DNA from: Tetragenococcus solitarius NBRC 100494
GTDB lineage: Bacteria > Bacillota > Bacilli > Lactobacillales > Enterococcaceae
DNA: 64,000 nt
Assembly: GCF_001544195.1 (NCBI RefSeq)
Contig: NZ_BCPY01000003.1
Span: 79,368-143,367 of the forward strand
Reading direction: 5' to 3'
Shown one piece after another: positions 8,246-17,933 of this stretch. Position 1 is the first letter of the stretch. The number at the start of each line of letters is the position of its first letter. Both the position numbers and the translations under genes were made by a program. The notes beneath the pieces are model-generated. The model searched no databases. It was not told the origin of the DNA and worked only from the letters and a program-made list of their open reading frames with translations.

Positions 8246-10063
8246 TCACTTTTCTAATTCATCAACTAATAACTCTAGTTCATTTAAACGTTCTTCAAAA
8301 ACATGCATCGCTTCTTCTAGATAATCTGATTTTGTCATATCCACGCCAGCTTTTTTCATGACTTCAATTGGATAATCGCTATCACCCGACTTAAGATAAG
8401 TCAAGTACCGATCTAAAGCCGAAGGTCCTCCAGTTAATATTTTTTGCGACAAAGCAGAAGCTGCAGAAAAACCAGTCGCATATTGGAATACGTAATAATT
8501 ATAATAAAAATGCGGTATCCGCGACCACTCGAGATGAATCTCTGGATCATCTTCCATTTCGCTGCCATAATAACGTTTGTTCAATTTTCCATAATGTTCA
8601 TTTAAAAAGTCTTTTGTCAATGGAATCCCTTTAGCATCTTCTGTATGCATAAAATGTTCAAATTCTGCAAACTGTGTTTGACGGAAAATCGTCCCTTTAA
8701 ACCCATCTAGGTAATGATTTAATACATAAGCACGCACACGAGGATCTTCTTCTGTTTTCAAAAGATGCTCTGTTAAAATATTCTCGTTCGTCGTAGAAGC
8801 AATTTCTGCCAAGAAAATTGAATAGTCGCCATAAACATAAGGCTGATTATTTTGCGTAAAGTAGCTATGCACACTGTGTCCCATTTCATGTACCAAGGTA
8901 AATAAATGATCCAAAGTATCGTGCCAATTCAATAAAATGTAAGGATTCGTATCATAGGTACCCGAAGAATAGGCCCCACTGCGTTTCCCTTGGTTTTCTA
9001 CAACATCAATCCAGCGTTCATCAAAAGCTTTTTTTACCACTGCTAAATATTCTTCGCCCATAGGTGCCAATGCCTCAAAGGCCTTGTCAACTGCTTGCTC
9101 GTAGGTAAAACTAATTGGTGCTTCTCCTAAAAGCGGCGTATAAACATCATACATATGCAGTTGGTCGACTTTTAGCAGTCTTTTTCTAAGTCCAATATAA
9201 CGATGAAGTAAATTCAGATTCTTATTGACTACATCTACTAAAGTATCGTAAACACTCTCCGGTATATGATTAGCTGACAAGGCAGCCTCTCTAGCCGAAT
9301 GGTAGTTTCGTACTTTCGCCTGATAATTATGAGTTTTAATATGAGCACTTAGTGTAGAAGCAAGCGTATTGCCAAATTGTTTATATACACTGTATAATCC
9401 CTTAAAAGCATCCTCGCGTACTTTACGATCGGTACTTTCCATTAATTGCCCGTAAACCCCATGAGAAAGCTGTACATTTTCCCCATCTTCATCTTCAATG
9501 ACTGGAAAAACAAAATCAGCATTATTTAATATAGAAAATGTATTACTAGAAGCCCCAAAAATTTCTCCTGCTCCTGCTAGCAAGGCTTCTTGCTCTTTAG
9601 GCAGGACATGTTTTCGATTGGCAACAATTTGTTCAACAAAGTGACGATAAATTTCAAGTTTGGGTTCCTCTTGAAAGTATTGCCAAATTGTCTCATCACT
9701 TAAAGACAATAATTCAGGTTCAAAAAACGATAATTTTTCATCCGCTTTTGTAACTAGTGCTTCGGCTCTAGAATTAAGAGCTTGGTAGGTTGTATTAGAA
9801 GTATCTTGATCATTTTTTAAATGGCTATAAACATACACTGTCTCTAATTCTCGAAAAACATCTAGTAAATACTCAATTGCCGCTAAAAAGGCTTGAGCTC
9901 CATTTTTCAAAGTACCTTTGTAGTCGTCGGCTTGCTTTAATTTCTCCTGTAATGCATTAAACGCACCTTCGAATGCTTGATCATCTGCGAAAATCTTGGT
10001 TAAATCCCAAGTCAACGCTTCAGGCACTTCATCGCGCTTAGGTAATTTTTTAGGCTCTGACAT
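8246..10063 (-). CDS. pepF: oligoendopeptidase F (M3 metallopeptidase)
   Basis: 605-residue cytosolic zinc peptidase. The HExxH motif is in LVHEMGHSVHSYF (about residue 386) and the third zinc ligand lies in the following EIASTTNE segment, as in all M3 enzymes. PepF degrades oligopeptides and, in lactic acid bacteria, contributes to peptide use and signal-peptide clearance. ATG at 10061-10063 is preferred because AAAGGAG precedes it; the frame extends 15 codons further without a binding site. It lies next to coiA on the same strand with 91 bp between, the conserved enterococcal/streptococcal order. Confidence 0.93.
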   Translation of the reverse strand: MSEPKKLPKRDEVPEALTWDLTKIFADDQAFEGAFNALQEKLKQADDYKGTLKNGAQAFLAAIEYLLDVFRELETVYVYSHLKNDQDTSNTTYQALNSRAEALVTKADEKLSFFEPELLSLSDETIWQYFQEEPKLEIYRHFVEQIVANRKHVLPKEQEALLAGAGEIFGASSNTFSILNNADFVFPVIEDEDGENVQLSHGVYGQLMESTDRKVREDAFKGLYSVYKQFGNTLASTLSAHIKTHNYQAKVRNYHSAREAALSANHIPESVYDTLVDVVNKNLNLLHRYIGLRKRLLKVDQLHMYDVYTPLLGEAPISFTYEQAVDKAFEALAPMGEEYLAVVKKAFDERWIDVVENQGKRSGAYSSGTYDTNPYILLNWHDTLDHLFTLVHEMGHSVHSYFTQNNQPYVYGDYSIFLAEIASTTNENILTEHLLKTEEDPRVRAYVLNHYLDGFKGTIFRQTQFAEFEHFMHTEDAKGIPLTKDFLNEHYGKLNKRYYGSEMEDDPEIHLEWSRIPHFYYNYYVFQYATGFSAASALSQKILTGGPSALDRYLTYLKSGDSDYPIEVMKKAGVDMTKSDYLEEAMHVFEERLNELELLVDELEK

Positions 10064-10154
10064 TCGATCTTCTCCTTTACTATATAGACAAGGCTTTTTT
10101 TGCCCCATGTAAGATTAGTTTATCATAACTTTTTTTACCTGCAAAAATCTTCTG

Positions 10155-11120
10155 TTACTTTTTTAATAACTGTTGGCATTCTGCGTAAATCGCTTGTAAT
10201 ATCTCTTTTTGCGAAACCAAGGGGTACAGCCAAGGGTGACCCAAAATTTTAATTTGTTCTAACCATTGAAAAAATGAAGCCGTCTTCAAATAGCAATATC
10301 GTAGCAGTAGTAACTTATCTTCAAAATAAAATTGATACAAACTCGGTTGATAGCACCAATCAGGCAATTCTTGAAAAGTTGTTCCCAATAAGTATAATTT
10401 TTCCTGCAAGCGAATCGTTTTCGGCTGTTTCTGATACAATTTTTTATAAATCAAAAAACGATATTGACGTGTATCCCATGCTAAATTAGAAGGCTTAGAC
10501 GGCAACTTAGTAAAAAGCTCGGTCAGCGACAATTCATTGATTCTCCATTTTTTTATCTTGTAAAAAAAGCCCCTACGATAATGCCAACGTATATGATACA
10601 ACAACCAAATTTCTTTTATATCGGCTTTACTTAACCAAAAATAAAAACCACTACCACGATGATAATAGGTTCCTGCTTTTTGCAAAGGAGTAAATTTATT
10701 TTTAGGACTAAGTTTTTTACCAAATAACCACCAAGGTAAGTATCCATTATCGAGATAATTTTGCGTCCGCTCTACATAACGTTCCACTGGCAACGAGGAA
10801 CATTGTACTTCGATTGCGATATTTTTATAAAGAATATCGGGACGTTGTTGTAATTTAGGTAAATAAGCTTCTAATTGACCTTCTTGCGACCAGCTTACTA
10901 GAAAATCTTTACAAGCTAAATGCTCACAGGTTTCTCCTTCACTAAAGCTCATACATTGAGTGTGTGAAAAATGGGCAAAGTGAGACAGCTTGACCTTACC
11001 TTGTTTGAAAAAAACAGCTTCATGACAGCTAGGACAAAATAGCGAAGTTTTTTTATGCTCCTCTGGTTTAAATGTACGAGCATCTAGCCGGCTCTTTGAA
11101 CTAGAATTTGCAATTAACAC
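10155..11120 (-). CDS. coiA: competence protein CoiA
   Basis: 321 residues. An N-terminal zinc-knuckle segment (LFCPSCHEAVFFKQG, with SHFAHFSHTQC) is followed by the nuclease-like core RPDILYKNIAIEVQCS, which has the D...ExQ residues of a PD-(D/E)XK fold. CoiA promotes recombination of incoming DNA during natural transformation in streptococci. GTG start at 11118-11120 after AGGAGG. No clear competence (cin) box was found upstream. Gene order pepF-coiA-mecA-spx is the known conserved one. Whether the host is transformable is unknown. Confidence 0.85.
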   Translation of the reverse strand: MLIANSSSKSRLDARTFKPEEHKKTSLFCPSCHEAVFFKQGKVKLSHFAHFSHTQCMSFSEGETCEHLACKDFLVSWSQEGQLEAYLPKLQQRPDILYKNIAIEVQCSSLPVERYVERTQNYLDNGYLPWWLFGKKLSPKNKFTPLQKAGTYYHRGSGFYFWLSKADIKEIWLLYHIRWHYRRGFFYKIKKWRINELSLTELFTKLPSKPSNLAWDTRQYRFLIYKKLYQKQPKTIRLQEKLYLLGTTFQELPDWCYQPSLYQFYFEDKLLLLRYCYLKTASFFQWLEQIKILGHPWLYPLVSQKEILQAIYAECQQLLKK

Positions 11121-11179
11121 GTTAAATTCCTCCTTTAAAAGAAGATACGCAATTTATTGCAAAATCTTTTTTTACATAC

Positions 11180-11212
11180 AAAAAAAGACGAAAAACGACT
11201 TTATTTTTCGCC
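11180..11212 (-). terminator. terminator after mecA
   Basis: On the minus strand GGCGAAAAA pairs with TTTTTCGTC (one G-U) and is followed by seven T. It separates mecA from coiA. Confidence 0.75.
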
Positions 11213-11228
11213 TAAATTTCATTTTGTT

Positions 11229-11939
11229 TTATAAAAAATATTTTCGCGTCTTTGCTAAAGCATCATGATCCATGATTAATTTGCCATGCTCGACCAGATA
11301 ATCTGAGGTCATCGTAACTTTTTTGGCAAACTCAGATAAATAAGCTAACTGATTTTCGGTTTGAAGAGTTCCCACTGCCTCTTCTTCAAAGTCTACTTTC
11401 AGATAGTAAACCTGATTCAACAAATAAAGATAGCTTTGAACTTGATCTAAATAAACCTCTGAAGCCAATTGAATCATATCTTCGAATGAACCAATCTCAA
11501 AGACAAAAGATTGTTTAGAAGTTTCTGGTTCGATTACTTCTTGCTGACTTTTTTCAGGGAATTGATTTTTAAACCAATCCATAATTTCATCTTGTGAATA
11601 ACCTTCATAAGCATCGGGGTCTTCTTGTTTCAACCATTCTGTTATTTCCTCAGGGGAATAATAATCGCCGTATGCTTCATAAGGATCGACATTGTCAAAG
11701 GGAACATTCTTACTGATAAACAGTTCCAGTCCATCGCCTTTTGGCAGTACTTGAAAAGTTACAGCATCGCTTCCTTTGAATTCTTCTTCAACATCAACCT
11801 CTTCTAAAATACTATAAAAGAATTTTTCGATTTCTTTACGGTTTCCAAGCAGGTCTAAAAAAGTGATTCCTCTGGCAGCTAAATCTTCATTTTTGATCAA
11901 TACGCGAATCGTATTTTCATTGATGTGTTCCATTTCCAT
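11229..11939 (-). CDS. mecA: adaptor protein MecA
   Basis: 236-residue adaptor for the ClpC/ClpP protease. The N-domain (MEMEHINENTIRVLIKNEDL, ITFLDLLG) binds substrates such as ComK/ComX or Spx partners, an acidic linker with tyrosines and prolines (residues about 85-140) follows, and the C-domain (SFVFEIGSFEDMIQLA onward) binds ClpC. ATG 11937-11939 follows GAGGTG. It lies beside spx, a classical proteolysis target in Firmicutes, and is bounded by its own terminator. Confidence 0.92.
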   Translation of the reverse strand: MEMEHINENTIRVLIKNEDLAARGITFLDLLGNRKEIEKFFYSILEEVDVEEEFKGSDAVTFQVLPKGDGLELFISKNVPFDNVDPYEAYGDYYSPEEITEWLKQEDPDAYEGYSQDEIMDWFKNQFPEKSQQEVIEPETSKQSFVFEIGSFEDMIQLASEVYLDQVQSYLYLLNQVYYLKVDFEEEAVGTLQTENQLAYLSEFAKKVTMTSDYLVEHGKLIMDHDALAKTRKYFL

Positions 11940-12054
11940 ATTAGCTACACCTCACTTACTTTCATACTCTAAGTTCATTGTAACGGAAGTGTTTAAAATG
12001 TAAAGGAAAAAAACTTCAAAGCTAACCTTTCTTAGTCTTTTTCCTCTATTCGCT

Positions 12055-12088
12055 TAAAAAACGCTGAGGGAAATATTTCCCTCAACGT
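12055..12088 (-). terminator. terminator after spx
   Basis: A near-perfect 13-bp palindromic stem (ACGTTGAGGGAAA/TTTCCCTCAGCGT) is followed by T on the minus strand. It sits three bases past the spx stop codon. Confidence 0.85.
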
Positions 12089-12091
12089 TTT

Positions 12092-12490
12092 TTACAAACC
12101 TGCCATCATTTGCGCGTTACGCAATTCCATTTGACGAACATCACGCGGCAAGAAGCGGCGGATTTCGTCTTCATTAAAACCAACTTGTAATCTCTTATCA
12201 TCGATCATAATGGGACGACGTAATAAACCTGGGTTTTCTTGAACTAAACTTAACAGTTCATTGAGCGGAAGATCATCCAGATCTATATTCAATTTTTGAA
12301 ATACCTTCGAACGCGTCGAGATAATTTCTTCTGTGCCATCTTCTGTCATTTGTAGAATGTTTGTCAATTCATCGCTTGTTAGCGGCTCAGAAAAAATGTT
12401 GCGTTCTACAAAGGGAATTTCGTGCTCTTGTAGCCAAGCACGAGCTTTTCTACAAGATGTACAACTTGGGGAAGTATATAGTGTTAACAA
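12092..12490 (-). CDS. spx: transcriptional regulator Spx
   Basis: 132-residue ArsC-like Spx. The redox CxxC switch is at residues 10-13 ([10 protein letters not shown]), and [25 protein letters not shown] is the conserved C-terminal block, including the Gly/Arg surface that contacts the RNA polymerase alpha CTD. It activates thiol-oxidative stress genes. The start is TTG (12488-12490), with AAAGGAG nine nt upstream. It is monocistronic, with a terminator right after it. Confidence 0.93.
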   Translation of the reverse strand: MLTLYTSPSCTSCRKARAWLQEHEIPFVERNIFSEPLTSDELTNILQMTEDGTEEIISTRSKVFQKLNIDLDDLPLNELLSLVQENPGLLRRPIMIDDKRLQVGFNEDEIRRFLPRDVRQMELRNAQMMAGL

Positions 12491-12702
12491 TGTGCATCAC
12501 TCCTTTGTGATAATAAAGCCAAAACTATTTTGTTATACTACTGGAAATATTATCTCATATTTTTTTTATAATTACTAGTAAAATTAGCCATTTCCTGAAA
12601 ATTTTATTGTTATTGAAACAAAAAAGTTTTTCCCTTTCTTTCCTTTCAATTCCAAAAAAAGGACTAAAAAAACAGACAAAGAACGCATTTTTTTATAATA
12701 TG

Positions 12703-14418
12703 TCAGTCATGAAATTGAGCTTCGTATAATCTTTTATAATGACCATTTTTTGCCATTAACTCTCCATGGGTTCCTTCTTCCAAAATACCAGCTTCGCTCA
12801 TAACAATAATGCGTGTAGCGTGTTTAATCGTAGCCAAGCGGTGCGCAATAATTAATGTCGTCCGGCCTTCAGCTAAAGAATTCAATGATTCTTGGATAAT
12901 CTCTTCTGTTTCAGTATCTAGTGCCGAAGTTGCTTCATCTAAAATAAGAATCGGCGGATTTTTTAAAAACATACGAGCAATAGCCACACGTTGTTTTTGT
13001 CCACCTGATAATTTAACCCCACGTTCGCCAATTACCGTATCTAAGCCATTACTCATATGTGTGATAACATCTTTTAAATGAGCAAGCGCAACAGCATGTT
13101 CAATTTCTTCTTCTGTAGCATCTAATTTCCCATAAGCAATATTTTCTCGTATGGTTCCCGGAAACAAAAAAACATCTTGCTGAACGGTTCCAATTTGCTC
13201 GCGCAATGAAGCAAGGCTCATTTTCTGAATATCCATTCCGTCGATAGTGATTACACCTTTCGTTGGTTCATAAAATCGGGGTAATAGATTACACAAAGTC
13301 GTTTTACCTGAACCGCTTTCTCCTACAAAAGCGACTGTCTCACCGGCTGCAATATCAAGATTTAGGTGGTCTAATACCTTCGTATGATCTGCATAGGAAA
13401 AAGAAATATCCTGATAAGAAATATTTCCTTGTAAATGACTGACCTCTACAGCATCTGGTTGATCCACAATCGCAACTCCTCTATCTAACTCTTCTGTTAA
13501 TCGCTTAAAGCCCGCAATTCCCTTAGGATAGTCCTCAATCATATTATTTACTTTTTCAATCGGACGTATAAATACATTTGAAAGCAAGATGAACCCAACA
13601 AATTCCCCGTTAGTCAATTCTCCTTGAATCGTATAATAAGCTCCGAAAACTAACGCAAATAAGTTAATTAACCGAATCATTAAATAGTTATACGCTGAAC
13701 TTATCGCCATTACCTTATAAAACATTAACTTGGCCTGTTTATATAAAGCACTCAATCCATTAAACTTGGTATTTTCGTAAGCTTCATTAGCAAATGATTG
13801 AGTGACACGAATCCCGGTAACTGCCGCTTCGACTCCGGCATTAAATTCAGCAATACTTTCATAAATTTCAGTATTGACATTCGTCATTTTTTTATTAAAA
13901 AAAAGCAAAGCAACCGTAATAAAAGGTACCAAGATAAAAGTAGCCACCGCAAGTTTCACATGCATGTTCAACATTAAAATAAAGGAACCCAACAAAGTCA
14001 TCACGGTAATAAAAACATCCTCAGGTCCATGGTGTGCTACTTCGGAAATGTCAAATAAATCAGTAGTCAAACGACTCAGTAATTTCCCGGTCTTTTGTTC
14101 GTCATAGTATTCAAATGACTGCCTTTGTAATTTTTCGAATAACTCGATACGCATATCCGTTTCGATTAATACACCGAGTTTATGTCCGAAAAATACAACA
14201 ACATATTGTAACGCAGTATTAATAATATAAAACAACAATAAACCGACACAAGCCAGCAAGATAATACGAAAATTATTTTGCGGCATAATTTTATCAATTA
14301 CTTGGTTTACAGCGATTGGAAAAGCTAATTCTAAAATTCCAGCGATAATAGCACAACTAAAGTCCAGTAAAAATAACGGTTTATAAGGTCGATAATAACT
14401 AAAAAAACGCCTCAACAA
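12703..14418 (-). CDS. ABC transporter, fused permease and ATP-binding half-exporter
   Basis: 571-residue type IV half exporter. Six membrane helices span about residues 10-310 (ABC_membrane), then a nucleotide-binding domain with Walker A GESGSGKTT, Q-loop, signature LSGGQKQR, Walker B ILILDEATSALD and H-loop IIAHRL. It probably works as a homodimer since no partner half lies beside it. The substrate is not deducible; relatives export drugs, lipids or peptides. TTG at 14416-14418 is preferred, 7 nt after AAGGAGG; the longer frame from ATG 14448 would place the binding site inside the gene. A good promoter is just upstream. Confidence 0.88.
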   Translation of the reverse strand: MLRRFFSYYRPYKPLFLLDFSCAIIAGILELAFPIAVNQVIDKIMPQNNFRIILLACVGLLLFYIINTALQYVVVFFGHKLGVLIETDMRIELFEKLQRQSFEYYDEQKTGKLLSRLTTDLFDISEVAHHGPEDVFITVMTLLGSFILMLNMHVKLAVATFILVPFITVALLFFNKKMTNVNTEIYESIAEFNAGVEAAVTGIRVTQSFANEAYENTKFNGLSALYKQAKLMFYKVMAISSAYNYLMIRLINLFALVFGAYYTIQGELTNGEFVGFILLSNVFIRPIEKVNNMIEDYPKGIAGFKRLTEELDRGVAIVDQPDAVEVSHLQGNISYQDISFSYADHTKVLDHLNLDIAAGETVAFVGESGSGKTTLCNLLPRFYEPTKGVITIDGMDIQKMSLASLREQIGTVQQDVFLFPGTIRENIAYGKLDATEEEIEHAVALAHLKDVITHMSNGLDTVIGERGVKLSGGQKQRVAIARMFLKNPPILILDEATSALDTETEEIIQESLNSLAEGRTTLIIAHRLATIKHATRIIVMSEAGILEEGTHGELMAKNGHYKRLYEAQFHD

Positions 14419-14456
14419 AACAACCCCTCCTTCTTTCGAAAATGTCAATAAGCTTT

Positions 14457-14485
14457 ATTATAAGCAAAGCATTTTGTAAAAGCAA
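14457..14485 (-). promoter_or_regulatory. promoter of the ABC exporter gene
   Basis: TTGCTT (14480-14485) and a perfect TATAAT (14457-14462) on the minus strand with 17-bp spacing, about 40 bp before the TTG start. Confidence 0.65.
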
Positions 14486-14568
14486 AAGACTTTTTAGAAA
14501 TTAGATAAAAACGATAGAGTATCCAAAAAAGTTGGAAATTAAAATAAAGAGTTAATATTACTGTTTAG

Positions 14569-14614
14569 CAGAAGTTATTTTCCTTCTACAGATCATTTGT
14601 CTGCGAAACTTCTG
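14569..14614. repeat. nested imperfect hairpin in the gap before the ABC exporter
   Basis: An outer 8-bp stem CAGAAGTT/AACTTCTG encloses an inner CAGA/TCTG stem. It lies in the 330-bp gap 14419-14748 between the exporter promoter and the helicase terminator. No T-run follows it. Apart from these elements I see nothing else in the gap. Confidence 0.35.
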
Positions 14615-14693
14615 TCTTACCTTACAAAGATAACTTAGATCAAGATTTATATCCCTAATAACTAAAAGATAACTTTGGTTTCTTCCTTTTTAT

Positions 14694-14740
14694 AAATAAA
14701 CTAGCTCCCAGAAAGCTCTTGTTGGCTTTCTGGGAGCTAG
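14694..14740 (-). terminator. terminator after the SNF2 helicase gene
   Basis: A perfect 16-bp stem CTAGCTCCCAGAAAGC/GCTTTCTGGGAGCTAG with an 8-nt loop, followed by T-rich sequence on both strands. It closes the sbcD-sbcC-helicase block. Confidence 0.9.
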
Positions 14741-14748
14741 TTTTAATT

Positions 14749-17700
14749 TTATTCGCCTATGCTCAAAATAGACCGAATGTCATCTTCAGTCATTTGTTGT
14801 AGTTGAGCTTCGTTGCCTTGAATGACATTTTTAAAGAGTTCTTTTTTCTCTTGTTGGAGATAATTCATGCGCTCTTCAATTGTTCCTTCAGCAATCATCC
14901 GCCAAACTTCCACGTTTTTCTCTTGTCCAATGCGATGAGCACGCCCGGCTGCTTGTTCTTCAACAGCTGGGTTCCACCATAAATCGTACAAAATAACGGT
15001 GTCTGCACCGGTTAAATTTAAACCTGTTCCACCTGCTTTTAAGGAAATTAAAAATACGTCTTTCTCACCAGAATTAAAGGCATCTACCATTTCAATTCGA
15101 TCCTTAGGCGGCGTGCTTCCTCTTAGATAAAATGTTTCTATCCCCAAAGTGTCTAATTCTTCTTCAATAATAGACAACATGCTGGTAAATTGAGAAAACA
15201 GTAAAATTCGACGATGATTTTCTTTGGCTGCTTGAATCAAATCTTTCACTTGTTCTAATTTACCAGAACCGCCTTGATAATCTTCAATAAATAATCTAGG
15301 ATCACAACAAATTTGGCGTAAACGAGTCAAACCGGCGAGGATACTCATACGATTTTTCTTAAATTCTGCTGCATCCATCGAAGAAACCTCTTCACGCATC
15401 TGTTCAAGATAAGCGAGGTACACTTTCTTTTGCTCATCAGTTAATGCACTATAATAGTTTGTTTCTAATTTATCTGGCAAGTCTTGTAGAACCGTTTTTT
15501 TATCTCTTCTTAAGATAAAGGGACGAACCATTGAAGCAATCTTTTCTTGTGACATATTACGATACTGTTGTCTGCTTGGGAAAAAACCTGGCATAATCAT
15601 TTGGAACAAGGACCATAATTCATCTAAATTATTTTCAATTGGTGTCCCGCTTAAAGCAAAACGATGTGGAATCGTTAAAGAACGTAAAGCTTGCGCCGTT
15701 TTAGTTGCGCTGTTTTTAACCATTTGTGCTTCATCTAAAATTAAATAATTTAACGCTAATTGTCGATAACTTTCAATATCTTGCCGCAAGCTTGCGTAGG
15801 AAGTAATCCAGATATCTACTTCTTGTTCTAATAAATCTTGTCGCTCACTTTTATTTCCAGAAACAACTAATGAGGTTAAAGACGGGGCAAAACGTCGAAT
15901 TTCTTGCTGCCAGTTAAACGTAAGACTTGCCGGCGCCACAATCACTGTTTTAATTTGTTGCTTTTCTTGTTTTTCTGAAAGTAAAAAGCTAATGGCTTGT
16001 AAGGTCTTTCCTAGTCCCATTTCATCCGCTAAAATACCGCCAAATTGATAGTAGCTTAACATTTTCAGCCAACGAAAACCTACCATCTGGTAATCTCGTA
16101 ATTGCGCATGGATACCTTCTGGTAAAGTGGCAGAAAAATCTTCTGGGTGTGTAAGATCATAGGTCATTTGCTTAAATCCTTCACTAAAATTAGCTTGACC
16201 GGCTAACTGATCTTGCACCTGCAACCCTTGATTTAGCGGAACTTTCATTACTCCTTGATCAGCAGATTGAATCGAGCCGCGTAATTTTGCTAATACCTGG
16301 CTTGTTTCTTGAAATTCTTCAGAATCAAGAGATAATACCTGTCCATTTTCCAATGTATGGTAATCAGCATTTTTCATTAAACTTCGCAAAATCGAATCCA
16401 CTTCATTTTGCTTAATCCCTGTAATATCAAATGACACGTCTAACCATGAACCTGACTCACTGACATTGATGCGCGGTTTGTACTTTTGTCCATCCAAGTA
16501 TAGTTCCCGTAATTTTTTACCCATATATATTTCGCCTAATTGACGCATATAATGAAGCTCTTGATTAAAGAAACGATATAATTCTTCACCTTTAGGAATT
16601 GGTTTGTGCCAGCCTGTCTTGGTTTGTTTGAAACCAAGCTGTTCAACGACTGCTTTGGCTTGACGTTCTTTTTCATAATCACGCAATACTTCTGGATGGT
16701 TTTGCGGAATATGTTCATGTGCCGGATCGCTTGAAAAAACAATTTCTCCATATACATGATCGACTCTTAATTCAATCATGCCTTTACGTTTTTTTAAATA
16801 AAAACGTAGCAATAAATTTTCATCACTAATATATTGATACACTTCATCAGCGACCTGTACTTCCCCGATTTCTCTTAAAAGCGGCAAAACTTGCTTAAAT
16901 AATTCTGAAAGTTCTTCTTGCGGGTAAGGAATAACAGCCTCATTTAAACGTTTGAGGAGTTGTTCCATTGTCAGATAAATATCCATTTGCGCAGTTGTTA
17001 ATTCAATAATTTCTCCTTTGAGCAATGCCCAGCTATAATATTGGTAAACTTTATCAAAATCACGAGAAACGTTTAATTCAAAGGCGTTTTCTCCTTTAGT
17101 TACCTTAAATAATAGGGGCCTTGTTTGATTAGAAAATTGAAGTTCACGCAACTTATGCTCATTAAATTGAAAGATAAAAGGAAAATTAGCCATTGTTTGA
17201 ATAAATGCTTTCGCGTATTCCACAGGTAGTAATAAGTACTTCTTATCTAACTTTCCTTCCACTAAGACTCCTGTGCGTCCTAGAAGCTCTTGTGTCTGCG
17301 CAAGAGAAGCTAAGTGTTGTAGTAACTCATTTTCTTCTTGGGTAAAAGCACTGTGATTAAGATAAAAGCTGTTTCGCTTGTTGGCAGCATACACTTTTTC
17401 TGTTTGGTAAACTTGCAAAAATTTATAAATATTTTTCACCATATAACTACGACCGTGCTGTTGGCCAACTTTCAAAGAAATTCCTAACACATCTAATTCA
17501 TTACGATAAGAATTCGTTGCAATACTGTCAATCTGACACTCAATTTGTAATGGTACTTGAGAACGGTCTTTTTTAGGCGTTAAGTGATTTAATCCTTTTG
17601 AAAACATCTTAGAAGCTGAAAAATTATCGCTTTTCGGGACTGACGAAGCCGTAATTTTCCGAGTTTTTCCTTCTTTTCTCAAATATAGTTCAACCGCTAC

Positions 17701-17916
17701 GGTATGTTTACAAAAGCCATGCTCTTCCCAGTATGAACATTGACAGTAATCTTCTTCTTTAGCAGTAGCATCTAAGTCGACACGGTATAATTCACCGCCT
17801 AAGACTTCTGCATGCCAAACTTGATTTTCTGGATCAGGTGTAACAGAAAGCACACGTCCGTCATTTAAATATTCTCTTCCTCTTTCAATAATTCGTTCAG
17901 GAATGCTCCACTTCAC
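14749..17916 (-). CDS. SWIM zinc-finger and SNF2-family DEAD-like helicase
   Basis: 1055 residues. The N-terminus carries a SWIM zinc finger (CQCSYWEEHGFCKH, residues about 56-70), followed by a long SNF2-associated bacterial domain and a C-terminal Swi2/Snf2 ATPase. Motif I is ADEMGLGKTLQA (about 610), the DExx box is LDEAQMVKN, and motif VI is QAAGRAHRIGQ. These are DNA translocases of unclear role in Firmicutes. GTG start 17914-17916 after AAGGAGG. It follows sbcC by 17 bp on the same strand, so it probably belongs to the sbcDC repair operon; a perfect terminator follows. Confidence 0.9.
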   Translation of the reverse strand: MKWSIPERIIERGREYLNDGRVLSVTPDPENQVWHAEVLGGELYRVDLDATAKEEDYCQCSYWEEHGFCKHTVAVELYLRKEGKTRKITASSVPKSDNFSASKMFSKGLNHLTPKKDRSQVPLQIECQIDSIATNSYRNELDVLGISLKVGQQHGRSYMVKNIYKFLQVYQTEKVYAANKRNSFYLNHSAFTQEENELLQHLASLAQTQELLGRTGVLVEGKLDKKYLLLPVEYAKAFIQTMANFPFIFQFNEHKLRELQFSNQTRPLLFKVTKGENAFELNVSRDFDKVYQYYSWALLKGEIIELTTAQMDIYLTMEQLLKRLNEAVIPYPQEELSELFKQVLPLLREIGEVQVADEVYQYISDENLLLRFYLKKRKGMIELRVDHVYGEIVFSSDPAHEHIPQNHPEVLRDYEKERQAKAVVEQLGFKQTKTGWHKPIPKGEELYRFFNQELHYMRQLGEIYMGKKLRELYLDGQKYKPRINVSESGSWLDVSFDITGIKQNEVDSILRSLMKNADYHTLENGQVLSLDSEEFQETSQVLAKLRGSIQSADQGVMKVPLNQGLQVQDQLAGQANFSEGFKQMTYDLTHPEDFSATLPEGIHAQLRDYQMVGFRWLKMLSYYQFGGILADEMGLGKTLQAISFLLSEKQEKQQIKTVIVAPASLTFNWQQEIRRFAPSLTSLVVSGNKSERQDLLEQEVDIWITSYASLRQDIESYRQLALNYLILDEAQMVKNSATKTAQALRSLTIPHRFALSGTPIENNLDELWSLFQMIMPGFFPSRQQYRNMSQEKIASMVRPFILRRDKKTVLQDLPDKLETNYYSALTDEQKKVYLAYLEQMREEVSSMDAAEFKKNRMSILAGLTRLRQICCDPRLFIEDYQGGSGKLEQVKDLIQAAKENHRRILLFSQFTSMLSIIEEELDTLGIETFYLRGSTPPKDRIEMVDAFNSGEKDVFLISLKAGGTGLNLTGADTVILYDLWWNPAVEEQAAGRAHRIGQEKNVEVWRMIAEGTIEERMNYLQQEKKELFKNVIQGNEAQLQQMTEDDIRSILSIGE

Positions 17917-17933
17917 AGATTTTCCTCCTTTCT

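Noticed and set aside
11121..11180. Competence (cin) box upstream of coiA
   Set aside because: TGCGTATC-like words are present but do not match TACGAATA well enough.
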